Assembly (NCBI GenBank): GCA_016081115.2
Contig: JABTTQ020001508.1
Span: 62,001 to 126,000, forward strand
Source of the DNA: Rehmannia glutinosa
Lineage: Eukaryota > Streptophyta > Magnoliopsida > Lamiales > Orobanchaceae
Length of the DNA stretch: 64,000 nucleotides
Direction: 5' to 3'
The notes under the pieces are model-generated. The model saw nothing but the letters and a program-made list of their open reading frames with translations, was not told where the DNA came from and made no database searches. Shown in pieces: positions 21,758-33,337 of the stretch. Each line of letters starts with the position of its first letter. Position 1 is the stretch's first letter. The translations under genes were made by a program, and so were the position numbers.

Positions 21758-23045
21758 ATCCTAGCAGAGGCACACCATTCGAAATACACTATATATCCTG
21801 GAGGAAACAAGAAGTATAAGGACTTGAAATGGAATTATTGGTGGGTAAACATGAAGAACCAAGTAGCGGAGTTCGTTGCAAGATGTTTGACCTGTCAACG
21901 AGTAAAAGTAAAACACCAACGACCATCTGGTTTACTACAACCGTTGAGAATTCCCGAGTGGAAATGGGAACACATAACGATGGACTTCGTGATGGATCTA
22001 CCAAGGAACGGAGGAGGCCATGATGTTATATGGTAGTCGTAGACCGACTCACGAAATTTGCACACTTCTTACCCATCAAGAAAACTGACAGCTTGCAGAA
22101 ACTCGCGCATATTTATATCCGAGAAATCATTCGACTGCATGGAGTGCCAGTCGACATAGTATTAGACAGAGACCCGAGGTTTGTCTCCACAATTTGGAAG
22201 TGCTTGCACGAGGAATTGGGTGCCTCGTTAAGTTTCAGCACGACAGCATACCCACAATCGGATAGACAGTCTGAGCGAATGATTCAAACCCTGGAAGATA
22301 TGCTGCGAGCTTGCACGTTGGATTTCCAGGGAAGTTGGGATTTGCACTTACCATTGGCCGAGTTTTCCTATAATAACAGCTATCAGGCAATGGTTGGGAT
22401 GGCACCCTACGAAGCCCTGTATGGGCGAAAGTGTAGATCTCCACTACACTGGGAGATTGATGACCAATGGACTCCAAAAGGAAAACGAATATCACTTTGG
22501 ATTCCAAAAGTTGACTTAGTTCAAGAGGCCATGGAGAAGGTCAAGCTGATCAAGGAACGGATCCGCACAGCTCAGAGCCGCCAAAACAGTTACGCGGACA
22601 AGAGGAGAAAGGATTTGGAGTTTGAAGCCGGAGATGAAGTATTTCTCAGACTCTCACCACGGAAAGGATTGATCAATCCGGAAGAAAGGAGGCAAGTTGA
22701 GTCCAAGATATGTTGGACTTAAAAGATTTTGCAGAGGATCGGGAAGTTAGCCTACCGACTCGAGTTACCAGATAATATGCGGGAATGCACGACGTATTCC
22801 ACGTATCGAGATTGAAGAAGTATCGACCAGATCCCGAGCATATCATCACTCGTGATACTCCTCCTCTAATGGAGAATTTATCCTACACTAAGAAGCCGAT
22901 CTGGATTATCGACCAGCAGATCCGTTAGTTGCGTAAGAGAGAGATTCCGATGGTTAAAGTGGTGTGGCAGAACCACAACCGAGACGAAGATGCAACGTGT
23001 GAGATGGAAGAAGACATGAGGAATCAATATCCAGAGCTATTCTAA
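21757..23045 (+). pseudogene. Chromovirus integrase with C-terminal chromodomain-like segment
   Basis: The segment opens in the zinc-binding domain (AEAHHSKYTIYPGG, WWVNMKNQ, ARCLTCQRVK). A frameshift of one base near 22034 separates it from the core, which is open from 22030 to 22722. All three catalytic acids are visible: the aspartate in TMDFVMDLP (near 21980), that in LDRDPRF (near 22165) and the glutamate in RQSERMIQTLED (near 22275). After a stop near 22720, shifted frames give MHDVFHVSRLKKY and KVVWQNHNRDEDATCEMEEDM, the GPY/F and chromodomain-like end of Tekay integrases. The chromodomain would steer insertion to heterochromatin. Confidence 0.88.
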
Positions 23046-23070
23046 AGAGAATTTGGTCCCCAAATTCTTT

Positions 23071-23084
23071 TAAGGAGGGGAGGA
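23071..23084 (+). other. Chromovirus polypurine tract
   Basis: taaggaggggagga directly before the LTR start TGTGAAGCCC. Confidence 0.85.
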
Positions 23085-26000
23085 TGTGAAGCCCTCAATT
23101 TTTATTCGAGTGTGTATTTATTCACTTATCGCCTATTTTGACTATTTTACCGCGTCACTTTGACGGGTAAATATTAATAATAAATATATTTTGCATTTAG
23201 TCTCGTTTTATTTAGTACTTGTGATCATGATCCTTTATTAATTCTATTTCACATTAATGATCACTTGATTGATTATTTATTACTATTTGTGTATTTATTA
23301 GTCACCTTAGAATTTTAAGAGACTATTTGTTTTAGAGACTTATACCTTATAGAATTAAGAATTTGATTTAGAATAAGTGATCATGAGACTTATAAGTGAT
23401 CAAGGAAATCACTATTTATTTTGGAGATTGATATTATTCATCTATTATCATCAATTTTGGTAAAAAAAAATGGAAATACCATAAGTACCCCTTAAGTGGA
23501 CGACAGTGATTATCATTTTGGAATAGAAATACCAACCAACTCTTGTACACTTACACCTTATATTAATCATCTTGTGTATTATTACATCATTAATTCAAAC
23601 CTTCTAACATTATCTTATACATCAATTCTTTAATAATAAATTATCCAACATGTTGGAGACTTCCCAACATTCCATTCAAACATTCCCTCTATTCTCTCAA
23701 CCCCCATTCTTCCATGCAAGACCATACATTTGACCACCCCTTTGTGTCCATGCAAGACATAGAATTTGATCAAAAAAATCCTCCTCCCTCTCTTCCTTGT
23801 GGACGGCCACATAGCCAAAAAAGGATCAAATATTTGTTCATATTCACCAAGACATTTCTATCTCCAAGCAAAATACTCCTCATTCTCTCTAAAAACCTCC
23901 TACCTCTCTCTCTCTCTTTTTTCTTCTTACTTTCTTCTTCTTCATACTTAACAAAAATTCAAGAACTCGTTCCCATTTTTCCTTCAAAATTCGAAACCAA
24001 CACCCCAAAGGTAAGAAATTTCAACTTTCAATTCATCTTGATATCCTCTAGCGCTTCATCTTCCATTCTTAACTTAAGCTCAAAAATTAATTTTTGGATG
24101 TACATTTAGAAGACTTTGAATACTAGAGCTTGACATCATCTTGAAGAGGACTTCAAGACTTGAAGAAAATTTTGAAGAAGTAGACTATAAGGTAAGATAG
24201 TGGACTCTAGTGTAATTTCCTTCTCCATTCTATTTTTCTTAAATTTTTAACACCCTATTCTCATTTTTGAGAAATAGGGGCTGACCTTGGAAGAACTCTT
24301 GAGAGTGAACAAAAATTCCAACTCTGAAGCTTCTACTAGTCACACCTTACTCACTACACAAGGTAAGTGTGGTATTTCCAATTTTCTTCACCTTCTTCTT
24401 TTTCTCCTTAAATTTTGAACCTCATTTTCTAACTCCTATATTTTTTCTGTATTCCTTGACTTAGGGCAGACCTAAGTCACTTCTTCTTCAAGAGTGATTT
24501 ATTTCATTTTTCACCAACAAGTTCATTTTAAAGGTGGGTGGAAAAATCTTTCCAACTTTTAGGTGTTTTTTTTTTACTTAAATGCATGTAGTCTTTTAAT
24601 ATTGAGCTCTTGAGATATATGTATTATGTATTTTATGTTAAATTCATGTATCAAGTTGTAAAAATCTCAAGTATGGCTCAAAAATGCTATTTATTTAAAA
24701 ATAGGTGCATGCACGTACACTTTATTATTGTATTTGATGAATTCTTGTATGAAATGGACATGCATGTGTATGATCCTTGAAATTCATGTTTTGTATGACT
24801 TATAACCAGGAAAAGTCGAGCATAATTGATTAAATTTTGATTATTGGATTTAAAATACAAATTTGGAAAGTTGGTGGACTTAATTGCAAGAAAATAAAAT
24901 TTAAGGGACCCCTCTGTAATTTTCGAGTTTTGGGACTGTACTCAGGTTCAAAAATGATGTTTGGACATTTTAATAATGTTTTAAGAGTTTTAGGATAAAT
25001 AAAATCAACCCTTAAAAAGCCCAAGGACTAGATTGTAAAATTTCAGAAGTTTAAGGGCTAAATTGAAATATTTGAAACTGTACCAGACCCTATTTTTACA
25101 ATATGAAATTTTTATTCTTAAGGGACTGGAAATAACATATTTTAAGTGTATTCCAAAAAATCCAAGTGTTTAGAGCTTGGAAAGTAATTTTATGAAAATT
25201 GAGGGACCAAATTGTAAAAGATTAAACTTGAGGACTCAAATGAAATTTCCAGGACTTATACAGTCCATGTACCTGCAAATACTTATTTAACTACAACTTA
25301 ATGATATTTTGGACCCAAGGTTCAAATTTCATAACAATTGGACCCCTAAAAGCCTTAAAGGCAATTATTTTAAAATGGGACAAAAATGAGATTTTCAAAA
25401 TTTAAAGGACCTACACTTATTTCTTTTTAAAATTGTTTTTGTCCCAATATACCACTGACCTTAGTGACATTTTACAACTGGAATCACATTAAAATACCTT
25501 CCGATTTGTGAGTTCCAATTATTTTAAACTTAGGGCCCAAAATAACAATTTTAATAAATTTGGGGCCAATGTGAGAATTTTATAAAAACTCAACCTCAAA
25601 CCTTTAAAAACCTGAATCTCTGAACAATTTAGAGAATTTAGGAACTGACCACATAATATTTCAAGGTCGGGACATTTATTTATTCAATTTTTAACCCCAA
25701 AAGTATTGGTTTTTACAAACGGGGCTAATTGTAAATTTTCTTTTTAACAGGACCTAACTCAAATTATTTTTTTATTTTAAAGAAATAGCCCTGGACCCTC
25801 TGACTTTAATAATTAATTAAAATATTTTATTTTTTCAAAAAATCCCTTGACTTATCGGATCGTCTTGACCGATTAATACGCGATCACCGGGCGACTTTCT
25901 CGTCTTGCGATTTCGAATCTATAACAGGACTTATGTCCCACCTAATTCTTCAAGATATCGGAGATTACTTATCCTCTTGATAATCATCTTCATCCAAATA

Positions 26001-27229
26001 GCTCCACTAATGCCATAATTGCCACACGCGATTTTGAAAACTTTCTTGAACTACTTTCCTGAATCAATAATACTCGATTGTCTGGTTGACTTCTTGAACT
26101 TGTAATTAATTTCCCGCTTGAGTCAACTTGGTGTGTCAAGCTCACAGTCGGAATGGATACATCGGGGATAGAACCGAGGCAGCTCGGCTGCTATTCTACT
26201 CTCCGGCCCCATCGTTCTAATCCCGCATCTGAGGGACAGAGTTTGTTCAAGGGAAGAGGTCGTAGTACTTGAGGTATAATCATGATTATGACAATCCGGG
26301 CCTAGCTAGCTCTTGTGGATTTGTCTTTGCCTATGGAGCGATAAGGTGACAGGTCTTGGACCATCTTGCTCGGGGAGTTACAAGGAAGAACGAAGGAATC
26401 GCTGTCTGATCCACACGATTCTGGAGTTAATTGGACCCATTTGGTTGGCGCTACAAATCCGTACAAAACCGCTACTTGTATTGCATTGGTTGGCGCTACA
26501 AATCCTTACGCAACCATTACTTGTCTTGCATAGGATTGGCGCTACAAATCCGTACGTAATCCTCCTGTCTTGCTTGAACCACATAGTGCCTGTGTGACCA
26601 CGAAATGTTTCTTAAACTGTATAAGTATATTACTTAATATATATTTATCACGACGCTTGTGGACTGTGTGTGAAGTCACGCATCATAACTCACTCATTTT
26701 TCATACAACAGTTTTCTTGCATTGACTATGTATTGCCACACTTGTACACGATCACCCCATCCATTGAGATTTTTGTCTCATCCCCTCCTGTTTTCTAACG
26801 GCTAGATGGGGACTATGTTGAAGATGTCGAACCGGCCACAAATTGATTACCCTCGCCCCGCCTGTCGAACTTGAATCTTTTTACTGATGATTGTACTTAT
26901 ATCATGTTCTCCAGCTAATGTTGGACTCCCATTTATCCTGCTACTCTTTTCTCTCTTTGACTGTAATTTAAGGGCGTAGGACCCTTTGACATTTAAGATT
27001 GGGATATTGTGTACTTTATATTTAGTTTTGGCCTGTAAGCTTATTTAGATATTTATGTCATATGTATTTGGATGTTGTTGGACCTTAAGATGTAATTCGC
27101 ACTTGTACTTATTTTATTTCCGCTGCTTTAGACTCTGTTTCATTTGGGGTTATGTTATTATTTGTCTAGACTGTTGGTATATTTCTGTTTAAATGGTTGA
27201 TCGTCGTCGCGTCCCATCTGGGCGTGACA
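23085..27229 (+). repeat. Chromovirus 3' LTR (4145 bp)
   Basis: Starts TGTGAAGCCCTCAATTTT after the purine tract and ends gggcgtgaca, a typical Tekay LTR end. Internal structure includes a CT-rich block (23860-23940), three AAGGTAAG splice-donor-like sites (24011, 24192, 24363), a long run of phrases such as gggaccaaattgtaaaa (24890-25260), and a 45-bp tandem repeat at 26446-26580. Open frames within it (for example 23714-24109 and 26313-26597) have no domain and are composition effects. Confidence 0.85.
26446..26580 (+). repeat. 45-bp tandem repeat in chromovirus LTR (three copies)
   Basis: The phrase ttggcgctacaaatcc starts at 26446, 26491 and 26536, an exact 45-bp period, with variable bases between. 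Confidence 0.92.
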
Positions 27230-27234
27230 TCAGT

Positions 27235-27873
27235 GGTAACAAAATCAATGGTAACAATTTTAGTCTCAACCGAGTCTCTAATGAAGTGGTGTCGAATATT
27301 GATGTGTTTAGTTTTGGGATGTTGCACTGGGTTTTTAAATATGTTTATGGCACTTGAATTATCACAGTAAGTAGTAAGAGTTTTCTCTTCAACTCCATAG
27401 TCAGTCAACATTTGTCTCATCCACAATATTTGAGAACAAAAGCTCCCTATATATTCAGACTCATACGTGGATAAGGATACATAACTTTGTTCCTTACTAT
27501 ACCATGAAACTAAATTGTTACCAAGATAGAAGCATCCTCTAGTAGTGCTCTTTCGGTCATCGACATCACCTACCAAATCAATACCACTAAACCCAAGCAA
27601 ATTAGTGTTAGCATCAGATGAATAGAATGTACTTTGTTTAGTAGTCCCATTCACATATCTAATGATTCTCTTATTCAATTTAGAAAATCCAACCACAACT
27701 CCTATTTTGATCATATTATGCATGCCACAAAAATTCAAGTTACTCATTTCCTGATGCCATATTTCATATTCACTCAGAGTAGTGTTATGACACTTGGTGT
27801 TGTAACACTGGAGTTGTTCCTGCATTATATAATAGTTAACGGAGGACCTATTTCCCTTCAGAATACAATTGTT
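27235..27873 (-). pseudogene. Copia-III RNase H fused to a GAG-pre-integrase remnant
   Basis: Minus-strand order: the end of a GAG-pre-integrase block (EYEIWHQEMSNLNF, near 27765-27725; families read W-H-Q-x-L-G-H-x-N), then without integrase or polymerase the RNase H start (RIIRYVNGTTKQS, near 27660). DDRKSTTRGCFYLGNNLVSWYSKEQ, TYESEY and YCDNSSAI follow. The first catalytic aspartate block, usually GYCDADW, reads GFSGIDL and is lost. The frame stays open across the deletion junction near 27690. At 27230 it meets the chromovirus LTR in the middle of the DFVTTD motif. Confidence 0.83.
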
Positions 27874-28953
27874 TTAATTATCTAAGATAATAAAAACATT
27901 TTTATCAAATATGACACATAAATCATCATCACACATCTGGATGATGTTAATAAGATTAGCTTTGAAGCCTTCAACATAGAGGACATTTTTCAAATGGGGA
28001 AGTCCTATGACATTTAACGTCCCTTTTCCCAAAACTTTTCCTTTAGCACCATCACCAAAAGTGACCAAACTATTTTCAGTATTATTGAAATCACTGAGTT
28101 TTTGTAGGTCACCAGTCATGTGGTGAGAGCATCCACTGTCAAAATACTGAGAATCAGTAACGTTGGCTTTCAAGGAAGTGTGCATAACAAAGCAAGTTAA
28201 ATCATCCTTTGTAATCCAGACTTTCCTAGGTTTTGTAGACAAATCAATTTTAACCCTAGGAGTGCTCCTTTGCTGGTGTCGTAACACATAAGATGGCACT
28301 TTTCCTTGCCTAAAGTGCTTTTCTAAGAGAAAACACTTAGGTCTGATATGACCAACACGATTACAATAGTGACAAACAGGAACAAAACGAGTGTTTTTCT
28401 TGACGGTGGAAGAAAAAGGGTTACCTTCTTTTACAAAAACAATTTTAGATTTTCTATCATGTTGAACTGTGTTTTTGTTAGGGGCAAAACCAATACCTGC
28501 ACGATCTTGATGAACCTTCCTTCGAGAGAGAATTTCATCAAGCCTACCTTTCCCGGTATTCAGTTTTTTCACAAAATTCAAGGTGTCATTGAGTTCCCCT
28601 CTTACTTTAGCAAGTTCATCTTTCCTTTCAGTGGCCAGTTTCTCAAGCTTTAGTACTTCTCCTTTCAGAGAGTCTTTTTCAGAGGTCAAGACGACAACTT
28701 TCTTCCCTAGTCCTTTGTTCACTTTACACACCATCACCCATTTATCGAACATCTTTCGATATACCATTCTTAATCCAGTCTCACTGGTATCTTTAGCATT
28801 AGAGTCACATGTATCCTCTACCTCTGCACATGAAACAATGTTTAAGCAAATAAATGAAAAATTTGACTCACACATATATGCTGCTGTAACACCGGAGTTG
28901 GCACCGGAGTGCACTTTGCAGCAGTCATCCTCTTTCATTTTTCTTAGTGACAT
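27874..28953 (-). pseudogene. Copia-III gag C-terminal part and protease
   Basis: A 359-residue open frame. It has an acidic, lysine-rich coiled-coil-like region (EKDSLKGEVLKLEKLATERKD), a CCHC knuckle (CHYCNRVGHIRPKC, near 28375-28330) and the aspartic protease with an intact D-S-G-C (YFDSGCSHHMTGD, near 28145-28105), then the FGDGAKGKVLGKGT and ENVLYVEG-like blocks. This is the best-kept coding piece of this copy. It ends at 27874 just upstream of the GAG-pre-integrase remnant. Confidence 0.87.
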
Positions 28954-29355
28954 TAATGTGAAGGATACATGATTGATTCCATCATCTTCATCATCATCCT
29001 CATTTTATTCATGTTCTTCATCACTCCATGAGGTTGTGAAGGATTTCCATTTTTATTGATAGTGTTAGCACATTCAATTTGGATGTGTCCAAATCCACCA
29101 CATTCTCTGCATTGAATCCTTTTGCTTTTCTTTTGAGGATTTGCTTCTTTTTTTTCTTTGTATATTTTTCAAAACTTTTGATAAGATGAGTAAGTGAATC
29201 ATTCAACATATTGATTCTCTCAATTTCTGGATTATGCTTGGAAGGAAATTAGGATCTGTCAAGGAGTTGAGGGCATGAAACCGGACTTTCTTCATAAAAA
29301 TAGGACTTGTTAGCAACCATATAAAATATGATCTCACTAATAATAATTAATGTTG
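28954..29355 (-). pseudogene. gag: Copia-III gag N-terminal remnant with first zinc knuckle
   Basis: Shifted frames give a CCHC motif CRECGGFGHIQIEC near 29105-29060, the second knuckle expected in SIRE gag, and a lysine-rich stretch before it (29209-29120). The real N-terminal capsid domain is largely absent, so this copy also lost gag sequence upstream. Confidence 0.7.
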
Positions 29356-29370
29356 GGAGCGGATACCAAT

Positions 29371-29929
29371 TGATAGAATCTGTTGCCCTATTAATCAATA
29401 TATCAATTCAAAAATCCTGGATGTTCGATAGCAGTATTATAACATCAATATTTTAAGTGTTATAACATTTTATCATTCGGTTACGTTGAACAATGTTATA
29501 TCACCTAATTAAAACACACACAACGGAAACATCAATAACACCAGGATTTTTAACGTGCTTAGATTGCTCAATCTTAATGCATGAGTCCATGGCCAGAGAA
29601 GAAACAATCCACTATTGGGAAAACACAGTGTATTACAAATACAAATGGATTTACGAATAAAGAAAGACTAACTCTTTATGAATTCACCAACTCTTGTATT
29701 CAACTAATCTCTGATAGTTTCTTCCAATAACCCAACTCTGTTGGAATCCCTCCAACTTCAAAAACCTTTAATGGCTGAGTCGATCTACACTGTAGATCTT
29801 CACCTTCTTCTCCCAAAGAATAACAAAAGTGAACAAACGATTTTCTTGAAGAAAAACTTGTAAGCTCAATGTAATTTTTTGTGTATCTTCTTCAAGGGAT
29901 GACTTCACTTTTTATAGATTTCAAAAAAA
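29371..29929 (-). repeat. Copia-III 5' LTR (part) with primer site and TATA box
   Basis: On the minus strand the LTR would end ...CTATCA at 29371, followed at 29370-29355 by ATTGGTATCCGCTCCC, a degenerate initiator-Met primer site (TGGTATC kept). The minus-strand TATA box CTATAAAAAG lies at 29908-29917. The LTR is interrupted at 29931. The pairing LTR was not found, so the boundary is tentative. Confidence 0.55.
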
Positions 29930-29930
29930 A

Positions 29931-30961
29931 GGGTAAATTGCAATTTTAGTCCTGTAACTTTGGAGTGGTTGCAATTTTAGTCCTTTATTTTTAAAAGTTT
30001 CAGTTTTGGTCCTGGACAATTTTGCCCTTGTGGCTAAATAGCATTTTTGGCCCTTTATCTTTCTAAAGTTAGCAATTTTATAGGTATGGCAATGGGACAG
30101 GCCGGGGCGGGTTGGCTAGGACCCAGACCCGCCCCATGGCTAGAACGGATGGGGCGGGTCGACCCGCCACATGTCTCGCGTGGGCGGGTCTACCCGTTGT
30201 GCCCCATTTTAAATTAAATTCAATTAATAAAATGAAAAATTATATATTTATAAAATATATTTACAAAATTTATAATTATCAATTTATAAATATTAAATAT
30301 AATATAAGAATATATAAAAATTATATTATAATATATATTATATCGGCAACATATATATTAAAATATATTTTAAAATTAAAAATTCTTGGCAGGGCAGGGT
30401 GGGTACTCGCGGAGCGGAAGTGATACTCAGACAACATGATGCTTGTTTTCCACATTATCTTAAGGTTTCCCTATCGGCTTCTGCGAGTTCTTTTTCAACA
30501 TATTGATATCCCAACATGTTATCTTGTCCTGGTGTTCTTCAGGCATACATCGTCAAAATTTGACGTTATCTCTGTAGGGTATACATCTTAGACACTCGTC
30601 CAGATCCATTTTCTCGGAGAAAATTCTCCTCGACAATTGTTAATTATATAAAATAATAAATATAACTTAAAGTTCTTAATAAACCTGGGCTCTAATATCA
30701 TTTTAGGCAAAATACTTAGTCAAATGAGTCATTTATGTGCATAAGGGTATTATTGGTATTTTGAAAATATGAAATAACTCTAGGGGACCAATTTTGCAAC
30801 AACTTGAAAATTATAGGACTGAAATTGCTTAGGTATAAAACATATAGGACCAATTTTGCAAAAACTTTCAAACTTATATTACCAACTTTGCAAACTCAAT
30901 AGTTACAGGACCAAAATTGCAAACTGCATATAGTTATAGGACCAATTTTGCAACTTTCCCC
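29931..30961. mobile_element. Non-autonomous TIR element with GGACCAAAATTGCAA-type repeats
   Basis: The ends GGGTAAATTGCAATTTTAGTCC (reading in) and GGGGAAAGTTGCAAAATTGGTCC (reverse complement of 30939-30961) are imperfect terminal inverted repeats. The same phrase returns several times inside both arms (29945-30070 and 30780-30960). No transposase is visible. A Mutator-like origin is possible, but I could not find a target duplication, so the superfamily is open. Confidence 0.5.
30081..30420 (+). mobile_element. hAT-like fragment nested in the TIR element
   Basis: It starts TAGGTATGGCAATGGGACAGG, close to the TAGGGATGTCAATGGG end of the element at 6819, followed by GGGCGGGT-type words, an AT-rich core and a GC-rich right arm that ends near 30417 without a matching terminus. 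Probably truncated at the right. Confidence 0.55.
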
Positions 30962-31849
30962 AAATAGAAATCCTCTCCCTAATTTCTAGAGGATGTTTCA
31001 AGCTATGAAAGGAAAACCAACAAAATAAAATTCTTTCTTTGTGCGTGAATATCATGTACACAAGGAAAGTAATTAAAGATGTATAAGTGGCATTTAATAT
31101 AGCTGAATAAATATAAGATTACCAGTAACATGCATATAAAATCGCTTGATTCTATGGAACGATCTTTGCATCACTTGGTTATAACACCAAAACTCACATG
31201 CGTGCACAGAGACCAAAATTTCCAAACATGCAAACATTAACAACACACATGAATGAACAAATTTTCCAAATCCTTACATATTTACAACACGTTGCCAATT
31301 TTCATTGAGGTTGCGATTGCCATGCAGAGGATCCATCAAACTAACGATCCCCTTATGAGGATGTATAACAATCATAATCCAATGGAACCTACACGTGCAA
31401 ACACATAATTAACAATGCAATTCTTTAACTTCTTAGATTAAGCGATTGAAATTAACATCTTAACTATTATTACTTGCTCTACATTATATGGTGCCACAAC
31501 TAGAGGACCAGGTTGTGTACTAATCAGTCTGTCTGCCACAGCACAGGCTCTGCTTTCCAATGGGTTCAATTATTGAATTTTATCTGTTTTTGTTGATGGA
31601 TGTTGTCCCACATGATAGGGATCCACAAATCTAAATTTGTCAAGCTTGTTATCCGCCTTCATCTTTTTGTACAAAGTACTATCATTCCAAAAAAAAATTG
31701 AATAGTTGGTAAAACAAGACAAAGAAGTAAGCATATTACTTATTTGCTAAAGTAATAATCATTGTTCAAATAGATTGTAACATACTATATGTAACCCTCT
31801 ATGTAGTTATATGATATTGAATTAAACTTATGATAAGGAATGATATCAT
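30962..31849. other. Unassigned DNA, possibly the rest of the Copia-III LTR
   Basis: No open frame or recognised terminus. It follows the TIR element and precedes the Athila-II LTR, so part of it may be Copia-III LTR, but I cannot find the LTR end. Confidence 0.35.
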
Positions 31850-33337
31850 TGTTCGCCAAAAATATTTGGATCTTACAACTGCAAGTGTACAATGTAGTTT
31901 ATAGAATAATGGCAAGCAAGGTCGTATTCCTGAGGGATTGACTATGAAATACTTAGGCTATAATAACATCGCATTCCAATTTTATTGAAGCGACTGGATA
32001 TCACGTTTTATAAATATCGAAAATTAAAAAAAAAATGCTAACCCCACAAATATTTTCAACAACCACAGACGCAACCTTAGGCACATAATCTCAACATATT
32101 TCTTCAATATTATATTCAATTAAAATTTTAGAAACCAAGTCATGCAATTCTATGGGTTCAATTCCTAAAATAGTTTATACTCCCTCCCGGGGGGCGCATA
32201 AACAATAGATTAATAACAATTATAGGTCTCACGACTCGATACAACTATTATTAACTCCCAATAGATTTATGAATTGAATGATTCCCCACAAACAGTTGTA
32301 GGTCTCCTGACTCGATACACCCGTTTATGTCTGAATTCAATTTCCATCTTTATTAGAACTCCTCTTTCGAATTTTGCACTAACAAATATGACATGCTAAT
32401 TATTGATCAGATACAAAGCAATTAAGAATAAGCACTCAAATTCATAAAAAAGAAAACACGAATCAATTAAGAAAATAATTAATCAAGATTTAACATGAAT
32501 CCACAGTTTTCATTATGTCCTAAGATCCGAAAGATTAGCCAAACATTGATAACAAAATCATAGACAAACTTGAAATCAACATTATGACATTGTTTAAGCA
32601 CATGCAAGAGATCTAAACAAAGAAAGAAAAACCCTTCGTGCCAGGATGGATTCTCCTTCCAAGCCTTCGAAGCTCTTGTACTTCCATAGATGCGAAAGGC
32701 CTTGTGGTGTTATTCGCGACCTAGCCCTCCTCTCTTAGAAGAACTTGGATATTGTGTTCCTGTGTAATTTGAGTTGTTGTATGTGGTATTGATGTTGTTG
32801 GATGATTTTTCGTGCAAGACTTGGGTCCCTTTTATAGATGCTTGGAGAATCACTAGTAGAGTTGGAGCGGGAAAAAGTCACCAAAAAATGCATGACAGTG
32901 CACCACACGGTCCGACCGTGTAGCCTCACACGGCCGTGTGGATTTTACTCAGCCCATATGGTCCGGCTGTATGGGTCCCACATGGTCCGGCTGTGCGACT
33001 TGTTTCCATCCCTTGTTTCTTCCCAACTTCACACGGATATGTCATTTTTCACACGGGTATGTCACACGGCCGTGTGGTCCAACACGGTCCTACCATGTGA
33101 CGTGTTTTTGTCCGGTTTCTTCATCTTTTTGAGCTTCTATTCGCACTCATCAGTCCTATCCAGGCCTTTCAACTGATATTCCTTCGATTAAGCTCCATTT
33201 TGTGTAAAAAGTTACACGACTATGTAGTATCATGCCCTTCTAAATAAACCAAGTAAAAATACACTAAATATGCGTGCAAATGCATCAAATATATATCATT
33301 TTAAGCCCCTAAATGCACGTATATTTTACATGCATCA
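31850..33337 (-). repeat. Athila-II 3' LTR
   Basis: A 1488-bp LTR starting TGATGCATG on the minus strand and ending GGCGAACA. Its partner is 52439-53544; the shared start on the plus strand is TGTTCGCCAAAAATATTT. The U3 carries a cluster of CACACGGCCGTGTG-like palindromes at 32909-33110. A TATA box CTATAAAAG (minus strand, 32829-32837) lies about 70 bp downstream of the cluster. Confidence 0.9.
32909..33110 (-). promoter_or_regulatory. Athila-II U3 cluster of CACACGG / CCGTGTG palindromes
   Basis: CACACGGTCCGACCGTGTA, CACACGGCCGTGTGG, CACACGGATATG and a second CACACGGCCGTGTGG, with degraded forms, occur within 200 bp just upstream of the TATA box. Related words occur in the 5' LTR (53495-53540) and upstream of ORF-1 (50487-50655). 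Function unknown. Confidence 0.65.

Larger units (their letters stand above)
21757..27229 (+). mobile_element. Tekay/Del-like chromovirus, 5'-truncated (integrase to 3' LTR)
   Basis: The retained part covers the integrase from its zinc-binding domain to a chromodomain-like end, a polypurine tract and a 4.1-kb 3' LTR. Protease, reverse transcriptase and the 5' LTR are missing. The C-terminal sequence of the integrase and the long LTR fit the Tekay (Del) clade of Ty3/Gypsy. Its LTR abuts Copia-III RNase H at 27230. With no left end, a target duplication cannot be checked. Confidence 0.85.
27230..29929 (-). mobile_element. Copia-III: internally deleted SIRE-like element
   Basis: Minus-strand Copia with gag and protease, a GAG-pre-integrase remnant joined directly to RNase H, and a 5' LTR beginning (minus strand end) near 29371. 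Integrase and reverse transcriptase are absent. Its RNase H is cut at 27230 by the chromovirus LTR, and its LTR is interrupted at about 29931 by a TIR element and probably resumes after 30961. The outer end is not found. Confidence 0.8.

Noticed and set aside
23714..24109. 131-residue open frame in the chromovirus LTR
   Set aside because: Lies in a CT-rich LTR block, composition is S/L/F-rich, no domain.
30690..30710. gggctctaatatca as a second Copia primer site on the minus strand
   Set aside because: Resembles a degraded tggtatcagagc but no LTR border or coding part accompanies it.
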